Assembly: GCA_024809215.1 (NCBI GenBank)
Contig: JANUBW010000005.1
Coordinates: forward strand, 1-64,000
From: Niastella sp. OAS944
Lineage (GTDB): Bacteria; Bacteroidota; Bacteroidia; Chitinophagales; Chitinophagaceae
DNA: 64,000 nt
Direction of reading: 5' to 3'
In this document: positions 36,314 through 45,525 of the stretch, one piece after another
Numbering within the stretch: the first letter of the stretch is position 1
Layout: the number at the start of each line of letters is the position of its first letter
The notes under the pieces: generated by a model
The model's input: only the letters and a program-made list of their open reading frames with translations
What the model was told of the DNA's origin: nothing
The model's database searches: none
Program-made: the position numbers and the translations under genes

Positions 36314-36563
36314 TACCCGCCCCTACTTAAAAGGGAAAGGCATCTGGTCCCTTTCAGGATCAAATACCCTTCCCTTTATAATTATGTTTATTGTTCTTAT
36401 TATTGTAACATTACGCATGGTTACTGAGCGTCTCCCCCCTCATTATCCGCGGCATCAACTGATAAACTTCATCGATACTGTGACCTTCCAATTTTATAAA
36501 TCTTTCAAAAAATTGTATAACAATCTATCTAACCACAATCCGGAAATTGCATACGTTCATTAA
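36303..36563 (+). CDS. Possible small single-pass membrane protein
   Basis: This ORF from ATG 36303 codes about 86 residues with one strong hydrophobic helix (LPFIIMFIVLIIVTLRMV) flanked by basic and polar tails. It overlaps the end of the lipoprotein gene by 11 bp and ends 48 bp before the reductase. The C-terminal tail is not distinctive, and no homologous pattern is recognised. It may be spurious; the hydrophobic segment is the only support. Confidence 0.3.
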   Translation: MHFNTRPYLKGKGIWSLSGSNTLPFIIMFIVLIIVTLRMVTERLPPHYPRHQLINFIDTVTFQFYKSFKKLYNNLSNHNPEIAYVH

Positions 36564-36611
36564 AATAAGACGCATCTTTATAAAAATCAAATCCAGTACT
36601 AATCATTGAAC

Positions 36612-37679
36612 ATGGCAACCAAATATAAATGGACAACTGCAACTATCCTTAAAGAAACAAAAGATACAATAACAATAACATTTAATACCGGGGGGGCTCT
36701 TTTTAATTACGCACCCGGACAATTTATAAACATAACGCTGTTGATCAATGATGAACCCGTAACCCGGTCTTATTCGTTAAGTTCATTGCCCGATGAAGAT
36801 GTAAATCCATCCATTACTGTGAAAAGAGTACCTGGGGGTTTGATGAGCAATTTTATTATTGATAATCCTGCACGCATCACTACATGGAATATTGATGGGC
36901 CATATGGCAATTTTACGCCTTTGGCCAGTACCTATAGCTGCAGGCATATTGTATTGCTGGCGGGGGGAAGTGGAATAACGCCCTTGTTTTCCATCTGTCG
37001 CTCCATCCTGGGCAGGTCGCCGCATACAAAAGTTACCCTTATTTATTCGAGCCGCACTACGGAGGATATTATTTTCAAAAAATCCATATACGATCTGAAA
37101 AAGAGGTTTGAAGACAGGTTTAATAGCTATCATGTTCTATCGCAATCAACTGATGTTGCAACACAAGTAGGCGCAGCAGTGATCAAAGGCCGGTTGACCA
37201 AGCACGTTGCCAGCAAACTGATTAAACAGGTTACAGATGATCCGCTACACAACGTACAATATTTTATTTGTGGACCCTCCGCACTTATGAAGTTACACCA
37301 CGAAGTATTGGAAGAAATGCAGGTGCCTGGTGCCAATATTTATGTGGAATGGTTTGCGCCAGAGACTACTGATGTCCGCGTTGTATTACCAGATGCGCCC
37401 CGGGAAGTGTTATTGCACTATTACGAACAGTCTAACCTGCTGGAGGTGTCGCCCGGTACAACCATACTTGAAGCCGCTCGGGCAGACCGTATACCGTTAA
37501 AATATTCATGTAAAAACGGGACCTGCGGCGTTTGTATAGGAAAATTAATTGCCGGCAAAGTACACATGGCCAATAATTTTGCATTACGCAAGGAGCATAT
37601 TGACCAGGGTTTTATCCTGCTATGCCAAAGCCATCCCCTGAACAATGAGGTTACTGTAGAGATTGACAATTTTATATAA
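36612..37679 (+). CDS. PaaE-like FAD / 2Fe-2S ferredoxin reductase
   Basis: From ATG 36612 the protein has 355 residues and three modules. The FAD-binding barrel carries RSYSLSS (R52-S58); the NAD(P)H-binding domain has LLAGGSGITPLFS (about 113-125) and FICGPSALM; and the C-terminal plant-type ferredoxin has CKNGTCGVC and a final LLCQ for the 2Fe-2S cluster. This is the order of PaaE and related oxygenase reductases, which transfer electrons from NADPH to a partner oxygenase or desaturase. No such oxygenase is encoded nearby, so the partner is unknown. The TTG at 36606 is two codons upstream; ATG is preferred. All cluster cysteines are present. Confidence 0.9.
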   Translation: MATKYKWTTATILKETKDTITITFNTGGALFNYAPGQFINITLLINDEPVTRSYSLSSLPDEDVNPSITVKRVPGGLMSNFIIDNPARITTWNIDGPYGNFTPLASTYSCRHIVLLAGGSGITPLFSICRSILGRSPHTKVTLIYSSRTTEDIIFKKSIYDLKKRFEDRFNSYHVLSQSTDVATQVGAAVIKGRLTKHVASKLIKQVTDDPLHNVQYFICGPSALMKLHHEVLEEMQVPGANIYVEWFAPETTDVRVVLPDAPREVLLHYYEQSNLLEVSPGTTILEAARADRIPLKYSCKNGTCGVCIGKLIAGKVHMANNFALRKEHIDQGFILLCQSHPLNNEVTVEIDNFI

Positions 37680-37967
37680 AAAATACACCAGTTAATGACC
37701 ACGATCATACCTGAAAGCATTCATAAGAATGTTTTTTTATTTAAATTTAGATTAGTATTTAATACCATTACCCCCAAGCCAGTGTTAAGCGTAAAATGCC
37801 TGATAACAGGCCCATTCATGTACGCTAAGGAATTAATTCCAACTTATTTCCAATTATCTCCGTAAAAACCTTGCAAAAACTCTGGATGTTTCCATTTTAA
37901 AGAAAATCAGGGAAAAGGCTTTTGCCTAAGGTCGTTCTATTCATTGTGGAAAGGTAAAGTGTTGGAT

Positions 37968-39065
37968 ATGAATTTGACGTATCATAAAGAATTAGATGGG
38001 GTTAGGGCCATAGCAGTCTTTATGGTTATATACTTTCACTTCTTCTATGATTTGAATCTGCCCCCGCTTGTAACCAGGTTTGCAAATTTTGGCAGAACAG
38101 GAGTTACATTATTCTTTGTGTTGTCTGGTTTTTTAATAACACGCATCCTTATTGCAACAAAAGAATCGCCTAACTATTTCTCAAGCTTTTATGTCAGGAG
38201 ATCATTGCGGATCTTTCCTCTTTATTACTTTTTCCTGGCGCTGATTTTTATAATACTTCCGTTAATTTCAGGAAAGCCTTTTGCACCCTTCAACCTACAA
38301 GTATATTGCTGGACCTACGTGCAAAATTTTGCATTGGCGTTTAGATGGGACCAGGTTGGCCCCAGGCATCTCTGGTCCCTTTCTGTAGAAGAACATTTTT
38401 ACCTGTTCTGGCCACTTTTGATCTATTTACTAAGCATTAGAAGAATTGTAGGTGCAATTGTGTTAATAATTGTAATGGCATTTGTAATAAAGTATATTAT
38501 GATTGAGCACGACTATGCAGCTTATTACTTTACGTTTGCCAGAATAGATGAGTTGGCTATAGGTGCCTTATTAGCTGTTCTTGAATTAAAGAATAAGTTA
38601 ACCGATAAGAATGCAAATATATATTTACTGCTTTCAGTGGTCTTTGCAATTCCAACTATTGCTCTTTTGACAATATTTACAGATATAAATAACTCCATTA
38701 TACAAATAATTAAATACAATTTACTTGCTTTTACCTTTTGGAGTATAGTAGGATATGTAATATCATCACGGGAAACAACCTTGGTTAAGAGGTTTTTGCG
38801 CTCTCAGCCAATGGTATTTGCAGGAAAAATAAGTTATGGCTTATACATATATCATCCTCTTTGTATTGCTACAATTTGGAGTTTTTCACCCAAAATGAAT
38901 CTGGCACTACTTTTTGTTTTTGCAGTTGGGTTTACTTTTTTGGCAGCATCAGCAAGCTATTATTTATTAGAGTTGAATTTTCTGAAATTGAAACGATATT
39001 TCGAATATAAAAAGGAAAAGGCAGTTAAACCTGAAACAAGCGTTATTCTTAAGAAAAGTATTTGA
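37968..39065 (+). CDS. Acyltransferase family 3 membrane protein (OatA/OafB-like)
   Basis: From ATG 37968 the protein has 365 residues and about ten hydrophobic helices. It starts ELDGVRAIAVFMVIYFHFFY, the acyltransferase-3 signature with the conserved His (FHFF), then LFFVLSGFLITRIL and YVRRSLRIFPLYYFFL, then WSLSVEEHFYLFWPLLI, all typical motifs. Such enzymes O-acetylate sugars of peptidoglycan, O-antigen, exopolysaccharide or glycolipids from the cytoplasmic membrane. There is no SGNH domain, so it is the single-domain form. No glycosyltransferase cluster is nearby to name the substrate. A TTG start 24 bp upstream is less likely. Confidence 0.9.
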   Translation: MNLTYHKELDGVRAIAVFMVIYFHFFYDLNLPPLVTRFANFGRTGVTLFFVLSGFLITRILIATKESPNYFSSFYVRRSLRIFPLYYFFLALIFIILPLISGKPFAPFNLQVYCWTYVQNFALAFRWDQVGPRHLWSLSVEEHFYLFWPLLIYLLSIRRIVGAIVLIIVMAFVIKYIMIEHDYAAYYFTFARIDELAIGALLAVLELKNKLTDKNANIYLLLSVVFAIPTIALLTIFTDINNSIIQIIKYNLLAFTFWSIVGYVISSRETTLVKRFLRSQPMVFAGKISYGLYIYHPLCIATIWSFSPKMNLALLFVFAVGFTFLAASASYYLLELNFLKLKRYFEYKKEKAVKPETSVILKKSI

Positions 39066-39107
39066 CCAGTTTACTGGCGTTGTATTCCAATATTCAAAAT
39101 AACCGAT

Positions 39108-40190
39108 ATGGAAAAAGCGCAATTGGTAGAATGGAGAGGTCAGCACGAAAAAATTGACGAAGGTCAGTTTGTAAAATTAGTTGATCGTCACCAAAAAATA
39201 ATTGGAAGGATTTGCAGAATTTACCGGGATTCAATCGATGACAGGGTAAATCTGTTTCATGAAATTGTGTTCCAGTTATGGATCTCTGCCCCTGTATTAA
39301 ATAAGAAGGCTAGGTTTAGTTTAGGGGTCTATCAAATTGCGCTCAGCACTTGTATTACCAGCTGTGATAAAAAAAAGAGTAATTCCGAAAATACTACTAA
39401 CCTTTCTAAGGGTAAGCGAATACAACAAGGTGCTGCAGACGATAAAGAAAAATTGATAAGCGCTTTAATGCAATTGAACTACGACGACAAAGCGATGATC
39501 GCGTTATATTTGGAAGATCTTAAGTATCCTGAAATTGCAGAAATTACCGGAGTTGCAGAAACAATTGTAGGTGTAAAGTTGAACAGAATTAAAAAGCAAA
39601 TTCAGCAACTTTTATGTAAGTCATTGGAGCAGTATCCCATAAAGTCGATCTGGCAAAGTATTGATACGATACCTGTATATAATGCTGATATAAAAGTTAT
39701 GCTTTCTGATCGATCTCACCCAACATTAAAACGTTTAAACAAGCGGTTAATCATAGAGACTGTTGCGTTTACGATTTTTCTTTTCTTGTACTATGTTTTT
39801 TTTAGTATTAACCCAAAGCCTCTTTTTCTGGAGATACTTTTAGCAGGTACACTGTTTTTTAGTATCCTGAATAACTTTATACCTTACAGGCTGTTAAAAA
39901 AAACAGTTAGAGGAAACGATATTAAAAGCACATTGCAATACTATCTTTTTAAAATAAGATCACATACTGCCTTCTTCGTTATTGGCCGGCTTATGGTAAT
40001 TGCCAGCTTGTTCCTCTTCACAACGTTCGTCACTACAAATAATCCGGTTCAGTTTGCTATAATAGCTTTCATGATCCTGTTAGTCATAATTCAGATAGTG
40101 CTCTTTTCAAGATATTGGACAAAAAGGTTCAAACAATTGAAATATACAATTAGCCATTTAAGACGTCAAAGAGAATTTATCAAAAAATAA
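39108..40190 (+). CDS. ECF-type sigma factor fused to a four-helix membrane domain
   Basis: The 360-residue protein has an ECF sigma-like N-terminal half. Residues of about 20-80 hold region 2 (FHEIVFQLWISAP at 50-62), and YPEIAEITGVAETIVGVKLN at about 140-159 is the sigma region 4 helix-turn-helix. From about residue 175 it resembles a separate Bacteroidota membrane protein (IKSIWQSIDTIP; LKRLNKRLIIETVAF) with four predicted helices at 217-233, 240-258, 287-308 and 315-333, and a basic end. In related genomes these are normally two adjacent genes, sigma factor and membrane protein. Here they are one continuous ORF, so the sigma domain would be membrane-tethered. A terminator follows at 40235-40276. 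The regulatory consequence is inferred. Confidence 0.75.
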   Translation: MEKAQLVEWRGQHEKIDEGQFVKLVDRHQKIIGRICRIYRDSIDDRVNLFHEIVFQLWISAPVLNKKARFSLGVYQIALSTCITSCDKKKSNSENTTNLSKGKRIQQGAADDKEKLISALMQLNYDDKAMIALYLEDLKYPEIAEITGVAETIVGVKLNRIKKQIQQLLCKSLEQYPIKSIWQSIDTIPVYNADIKVMLSDRSHPTLKRLNKRLIIETVAFTIFLFLYYVFFSINPKPLFLEILLAGTLFFSILNNFIPYRLLKKTVRGNDIKSTLQYYLFKIRSHTAFFVIGRLMVIASLFLFTTFVTTNNPVQFAIIAFMILLVIIQIVLFSRYWTKRFKQLKYTISHLRRQREFIKK

Positions 40191-40529
40191 GCGTATTTTT
40201 TTACAGCCTTTTATAACTGCTTTGAACGTATTTTCAAGCGCCATCAAATCTAATAGTTTGATGGCGCTTGTTTTTTACACCCTTTTTCTACCATCGTTAC
40301 TGGTTTAAGCAGCAAGTAATTATAACGGTTATCAATGAACCTAAATGGTTATGCATAATCTCTTGTAAACACCGTTGAAAAATATAGCGTTTGTTTAAAA
40401 TGCGAAACTACTTGGTCCTAAAGGAAGTTGCCATTTAATTTCAGTTAACATTCCGTTTAATATTCATTAACAGCTTGCCCCCTGCTAAACAGGTTAAATT
40501 GTTAAAGAAAACCAAAACTAACCAATGCT
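40191..40529. other. Intergenic region between the sigma fusion and susC
   Basis: The gap of 339 bp contains the terminator at 40235-40276. The remainder (40277-40529) is AT-rich with no ORF and no clear TAnnTTTG promoter. The leader of the susC operon must start here, but I cannot point to its promoter. Confidence 0.5.
40235..40276 (+). terminator. Rho-independent terminator of the sigma-fusion gene
   Basis: CAAGCGCCATCAAA (40235-40248) pairs perfectly with TTTGATGGCGCTTG (40257-40270) across an 8-nt loop and is followed by TTTTTT (40271-40276). This is a strong intrinsic terminator. Confidence 0.9.
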
Positions 40530-43500
40530 ATGCCGAGAAACTATCTGCGTAAGATTTTGTCTGCGCTCCTATTCGCCATCCTCATTACTAACGGTTCCTT
40601 CTCGCAATCTATCATTACCGTTACAGGAACTGTAAAAGACAAGATGGACAAACCCATTCCCGGTGTGTCTGTTACAATACAGGCTAAAACAAACTCGGGA
40701 ACAGTCACCAATACCGAAGGCCAGTTTAAATTGCAGGTAAACACCGCCGATGTACTGGTGTTTACGCATACCGGGTATATTGAAATGATAAGGCCGGTTA
40801 ATAATTCGCTGGTGCTCGAAGTGATCATGGAAGCCAAAGCTGGCAGTCTTGAAGACGTGATCGTTTCCAGTTACGGCGGTAAACAAAAAAAGATCAGCGT
40901 TGTAGGCGCACAGTCAACCATCAGCGCAAAGGAATTGGAACACCCGGTAGCCAATCTCAGCACTATGCTGGCCGGGCGGGTAGCTGGTGTGGTGGGCGTA
41001 CAACGCTCTGGTTTACCCGGTAGTAATTCTGCCGATATATGGATTAGAGGAATTCAAACATTCGGCGGAAGCCCAAGCGGTGCGTTGGTTATCATCGACG
41101 GTGTACAGGGCAGGGATTTAAACAGCGTGGATCCGGAAGATATTGAGTCTTTCACCATTTTAAAAGACGCTTCCTCTACCGCGGTTTACGGCTCATTGGG
41201 CGCCAATGGTGTAATTCTCATCAATACCAAAAAAGGTAAAGCAGGTAAGGTAAGACTGATGATGAATTATAACCAGGGCACTACCTCCTTTACCAAAGTG
41301 CCTGAAATGGCCGACGCCAAAACTTATATGGAACTGAAAAACGAGGCCCTGATCGCTTCAGGTCAGGCGCCGCAGTTTACCCAGGAATATATAGATAGCA
41401 CGCTTTCGGGAAAGGCTAATCCGTACAGATATCCGAATGTAGACTGGATGGACCTTTTGTTTAAAAAGTATTCGCTCAACAAACGTCTTAATGTGAGCGC
41501 CACTGGTGGTAGTGAAAATACAAAATACTATACCTCTGTAGCCTATTATGATGAAACGTCGCTGTTGAAAACAGACCCGAATGTAGACTACGACGCCACC
41601 ACCCTCTTCAGAAGGTTCAATTATACATCGAATATCGATATGGACCTTACTAAATCAACCAAATTCAGCTTATACCTGAATGGTTATATTACCAATTTCA
41701 ACGAACCTGGCTGGGGCGCCGGGCAGGCCTTTGCGCAGGCGCAAAATGCCAGTCCTGTTTTTTATCCGCCTATGTACCCCGGTAACCTGGTTTCGGGTAT
41801 AGGTTATGGTTCCACTCCTTCTCCCAATCCCTGGGCGGCCACAACACAAACAGGTGTTATTAAAAGATTTCAGTCAAAGATCAACAGTAGCATTTTCCTT
41901 ACTCAGAACCTGGATTTTGTCACCAAAGGCCTTAATTTAAAAGGCATGTATTCTTATGACCTGTTTAATGAATCATTCGAACGCAGAATAAGAAGCAGAA
42001 GCATCTACTATTTAAACCAAACGAATCCTTACAAACCCGATGGCAGTCTTAATCTGGAACAAATGATCGCAGGATCGGATGAGTTAGGGTTCGCTACTGC
42101 CAACGGTGGAACCCGTCAATTTACTTTGGAGGGACAGGTATCTTACGACCGTTACTTTGGAGATCATCATATTTACTCTACAGTTGTTTATAACCAGTTA
42201 AGCCAGTTAAATCCTTTCAACGGCACTTTAAGTAATTATATCCCATTTCGCCAGCAAAACATAGCAGGCAAGGTCACTTACTCCTATAGTGATAAATACT
42301 TTACAGAAATAACCGGCGGGTATAATGGTTCTGAGAACTATGCACCCGCCAACCGGTTTGGTTTCTTTCCCTCCGTAGGTGTTGGCTGGGTTGTTTCAAA
42401 AGAAAAGTTTTTTGAACCGTTGTCGAAGATCTTCCAATATTTTAAGGTCCGGTATTCAAACGGAAAAGCAGGTGCACCGGGAACCGGTTTGCGTTTTGGT
42501 TTTTTAACACTTGTTACAAACGGCGCCCGGGGAATTTCATTCGGCAGACCTGGTGCCAGCACGGGCGTTTCCGGTGTTAACATTTCACAGTATGGCGCAA
42601 ACGTACAATGGGCTACTGCCCATACACAGGACCTGGGTATAGAGTTCAATATTTTGAATGATAAACTATCGTTTGTGCTTGATTATTTCAAGTCGCATCG
42701 TACCGGTGTATTTTTAACCAGGGCCGATTTTCCCGACTACGCAGGATTACAGTATAATCCCGTTGGCAACTATGGCATTCTCGATGCAGCCGGCTTTGAC
42801 GGAACGGTAGAGTTACGCGCCATTTCATTATCCAAAAAAGTAAACATTTCTTTCAGGGGAAACTTTACTTACAACACAGACATCCTGCGTGAGAACAGGC
42901 AGGCTCCTTTTGCAGATCCTTACCAGGAAAGAAGGGGGCATAACCTGCTGGCTGCTTACGGTTATATGGCCGAAGGCATTTTCCAAAGCCAGAAAGAGAT
43001 CGATAACAGCCCTTCACAAATTGCATTGGGAAATCCGCGTGTAGGTGATCTGAAATATAAAGATCTGAACGGTGACGGGGTGGTTGATATTTATGACCAA
43101 ACGAAGATCAGTCGTTGGGACGTGCCGAACCTGGTATACGGTTTTGGCGCCAATATTAATGTTGGCAAATTTTACCTCAGTATATTTTTCCAGGGAATAT
43201 CAGGCGCCTCAAGGTTAATGTCTGGTAATGCGGCGATGCCTTTCAGCGGAGGCGGTAATGACGGTAACATATACAAAATGTCAACCAACAGGTGGACAAA
43301 AGAGAATAAAGCGGAGCATCCTTATTTTCCGCGCCTTGGCTGGGGCAGTACTGCCACATCGAATAATACCGTGGCCAGTACCTGGTGGGTAAGGGATATG
43401 AGCTTCCTTCGTTTAAAGACAATTGATTTTGGCTATAACATTCCAAAAGAACCTTTCAAAAAAATTGGCCTGGCAAGCGCAAGGGTGTATTTCTCGGGGG

Positions 43501-43616
43501 TGAATTTGCTTTACTGGAGCAAATTTGACCTATGGGACCCTGAACTGAATACAAATAACGGAAATACATACCCAAATACCCGTAATATGTCTATCGGTTT
43601 GCAGGCTAATTTTTAA
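40530..43616 (+). CDS. SusC/RagA-family TonB-linked outer-membrane transporter
   Basis: The 1028-residue protein has a signal peptide (KILSALLFAILITNGSFSQ), a CarboxypepD_reg-like domain (TVTGTVKDKMDKPIPGVSVT), then the plug with the SusC signatures SLEDVIVSSYG, LAGRVAGVVGVQRSG and PEDIESFTILKDASSTAVYG, and GANGVILINTKKGKAGK. The barrel follows and ends SIGLQANF. It starts the operon susC, susD (43635) and a discoidin-domain lipoprotein (45526), with 18 bp and 37 bp gaps. It probably imports a glycan or glycopeptide product. No glycoside hydrolase is present in the immediate operon, so the substrate cannot be named. Confidence 0.95.
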   Translation: MPRNYLRKILSALLFAILITNGSFSQSIITVTGTVKDKMDKPIPGVSVTIQAKTNSGTVTNTEGQFKLQVNTADVLVFTHTGYIEMIRPVNNSLVLEVIMEAKAGSLEDVIVSSYGGKQKKISVVGAQSTISAKELEHPVANLSTMLAGRVAGVVGVQRSGLPGSNSADIWIRGIQTFGGSPSGALVIIDGVQGRDLNSVDPEDIESFTILKDASSTAVYGSLGANGVILINTKKGKAGKVRLMMNYNQGTTSFTKVPEMADAKTYMELKNEALIASGQAPQFTQEYIDSTLSGKANPYRYPNVDWMDLLFKKYSLNKRLNVSATGGSENTKYYTSVAYYDETSLLKTDPNVDYDATTLFRRFNYTSNIDMDLTKSTKFSLYLNGYITNFNEPGWGAGQAFAQAQNASPVFYPPMYPGNLVSGIGYGSTPSPNPWAATTQTGVIKRFQSKINSSIFLTQNLDFVTKGLNLKGMYSYDLFNESFERRIRSRSIYYLNQTNPYKPDGSLNLEQMIAGSDELGFATANGGTRQFTLEGQVSYDRYFGDHHIYSTVVYNQLSQLNPFNGTLSNYIPFRQQNIAGKVTYSYSDKYFTEITGGYNGSENYAPANRFGFFPSVGVGWVVSKEKFFEPLSKIFQYFKVRYSNGKAGAPGTGLRFGFLTLVTNGARGISFGRPGASTGVSGVNISQYGANVQWATAHTQDLGIEFNILNDKLSFVLDYFKSHRTGVFLTRADFPDYAGLQYNPVGNYGILDAAGFDGTVELRAISLSKKVNISFRGNFTYNTDILRENRQAPFADPYQERRGHNLLAAYGYMAEGIFQSQKEIDNSPSQIALGNPRVGDLKYKDLNGDGVVDIYDQTKISRWDVPNLVYGFGANINVGKFYLSIFFQGISGASRLMSGNAAMPFSGGGNDGNIYKMSTNRWTKENKAEHPYFPRLGWGSTATSNNTVASTWWVRDMSFLRLKTIDFGYNIPKEPFKKIGLASARVYFSGVNLLYWSKFDLWDPELNTNNGNTYPNTRNMSIGLQANF

Positions 43617-43634
43617 TTCTTAATCATCGATATA

Positions 43635-45488
43635 ATGACAAACAATATATTCAAAATAATAATTGTGTTCTTCGCCCTTGTGACGGTGGCATCGTGTAAA
43701 AAATTTCTCGACCAGATACCCGATAATCTTTTAAAAGAAGAAGATATATTTAAAACCTACAACAATACCAATGGGTACCTGGCACAGGTATATGCCAATG
43801 TTCCCGATGAATTCAGCAGTCGTTTTGCACCTGGTGGTAGTTATGCTGGGCCATGGACAGGCGCTTCGGATGAAGCCAATTACTGGTCGCTTAGCTGGGT
43901 AATGTCCAATGCACTCAACCAAAGCACCTGGGATAATAATGTGGGCGGTACTTACTGGACAAATTTTTATAAACCGGTAAGAACAGCTACTGATTTTATT
44001 GCAAAGATCGATGCAGCGACTGCTCCCGATCTAACGCCCCTGCAAAAAATGCGTTTCAAAGCCGAAGCACGTGCATTAAGAGCTATTTTTTATTATTGGA
44101 TGATGAGGCTTTACGGTCCGGTGATTATACTGCCCGATGTAGTACCCGTTGAAGGTACCGGTGATGCAATATTTTTTCCACGTACTTCTTTCGACAGTTG
44201 TGTAGCATACGTTACGAGTGAACTGGACCAGGCTTATACTGAGTTTAAAACTTCTGAAACACTGGGACAAAATCAACCTGCCAGCCTGCCGTTGAATAAT
44301 GAATGGGGCCGGGTAACCACCGGCGTTTGTAAAGCCTATAAAGCGCAGGTTTTATTACTGGCTGCAAGCCCGTTATTCAATGGCAATAAAGATTATGCTT
44401 CATTAAAGAACAAGGATGGCGTGCAGTTGATCAACCAAACGTATGATGCCAATAAATGGAAGCTCGCCGCAGATGCTTACAGGCAATTCCTCGATGAATT
44501 TGTACCCAGCACCTACAAGCTCTATACAGAAACTGATGCCAACCCATTTGTGGCCGCCTACAAATCGTGTAAGAACGTAATGTTGAACGATTGGAATTCC
44601 GAATGGGTCTGGGGAAAAGCAATGTGCGGCGGCGCCGGCGATTACTGGTATGATATTACCCCAAAACTGGTGGGTTATAATAACACTGTAGGAAAAGGTG
44701 CAGGTTTTTTATCGGTGAACCAAAGCATGGTAGATGCTTATGAGATGAAAAACGGGTTAGCGATAGCTGATGCCGGTTCGGGATACCAAAAATCAGGATT
44801 CTCCAATTTCAGGGCGCCTTATGATGTCAAAGACCGGTCTACATTTAATCAATGGGTTAACCGCGAAGCAAGATTTTATGTGGGCGTAAGCTATAACCGT
44901 TGTTACTGGCAAAACCAGGGTAGCAGTCCCGATGAAGTGGTGCCGGTTTTTGAGCTCAGCGGCAATTCGGGCAGAACACAAAGCACATGGGATGTTAGCT
45001 CTACAGGCTATATTGTAAGAAAGCAGCTTGCCAACAGTAACCAGTCGAGAGGCTGGGTATATATAAGGCTGGCCCAAATGTACCTCGACTATGCAGAAGC
45101 ATCAAATGAATCGAACCCCGCAGACCCTGAAATTCTAAAACTGGTAAATCTCATAAGGGCACGTGCCGGGCTTCCGCAATATGGAGCCGGTACAGATGCA
45201 TTGCCTGTTCCAATTGGCCAGGAAGCAGTACGAAATGTTATCAGGCACGAACGCCAGGTGGAACTGGCATTTGAAAACGTTCGCTATTTCGACCTGCGCA
45301 GATGGAAGATTGCCGCCGAAACAATGGGCGCAGATGTATATGGCATGAACATCTTTGCCGATGACCAGGGGTTTTATGAAAAAACGCTGGTGCAGAAAAG
45401 AAGGTTCCTGCCAAGAGATTACTTATGGCCTATTCCCAACAACGAAATTTTAAAAGATAAATACCTGGTGCAAAATCCAGGATGGTAA
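43635..45488 (+). CDS. SusD/RagB-family outer-membrane lipoprotein
   Basis: The 617-residue protein starts IVFFALVTVASCKKFLDQIP, a lipobox with Cys at 21 followed by the KKFLD..P start of mature SusD. The SusD-like helices follow (RFKAEARALRAIFYYWMMRL) and the C-terminal RagB segment VRNVIRHERQVELAFENVRY, then FDLRRWK. It partners the SusC encoded 18 bp upstream and binds the nutrient before transport. At 617 residues it is on the long side of the family. The operon continues with the discoidin lipoprotein. Confidence 0.94.
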   Translation: MTNNIFKIIIVFFALVTVASCKKFLDQIPDNLLKEEDIFKTYNNTNGYLAQVYANVPDEFSSRFAPGGSYAGPWTGASDEANYWSLSWVMSNALNQSTWDNNVGGTYWTNFYKPVRTATDFIAKIDAATAPDLTPLQKMRFKAEARALRAIFYYWMMRLYGPVIILPDVVPVEGTGDAIFFPRTSFDSCVAYVTSELDQAYTEFKTSETLGQNQPASLPLNNEWGRVTTGVCKAYKAQVLLLAASPLFNGNKDYASLKNKDGVQLINQTYDANKWKLAADAYRQFLDEFVPSTYKLYTETDANPFVAAYKSCKNVMLNDWNSEWVWGKAMCGGAGDYWYDITPKLVGYNNTVGKGAGFLSVNQSMVDAYEMKNGLAIADAGSGYQKSGFSNFRAPYDVKDRSTFNQWVNREARFYVGVSYNRCYWQNQGSSPDEVVPVFELSGNSGRTQSTWDVSSTGYIVRKQLANSNQSRGWVYIRLAQMYLDYAEASNESNPADPEILKLVNLIRARAGLPQYGAGTDALPVPIGQEAVRNVIRHERQVELAFENVRYFDLRRWKIAAETMGADVYGMNIFADDQGFYEKTLVQKRRFLPRDYLWPIPNNEILKDKYLVQNPGW

Positions 45489-45525
45489 TAAACCGCTAAC
45501 ACCAGTTTTAAAAAAATAATTGCAT

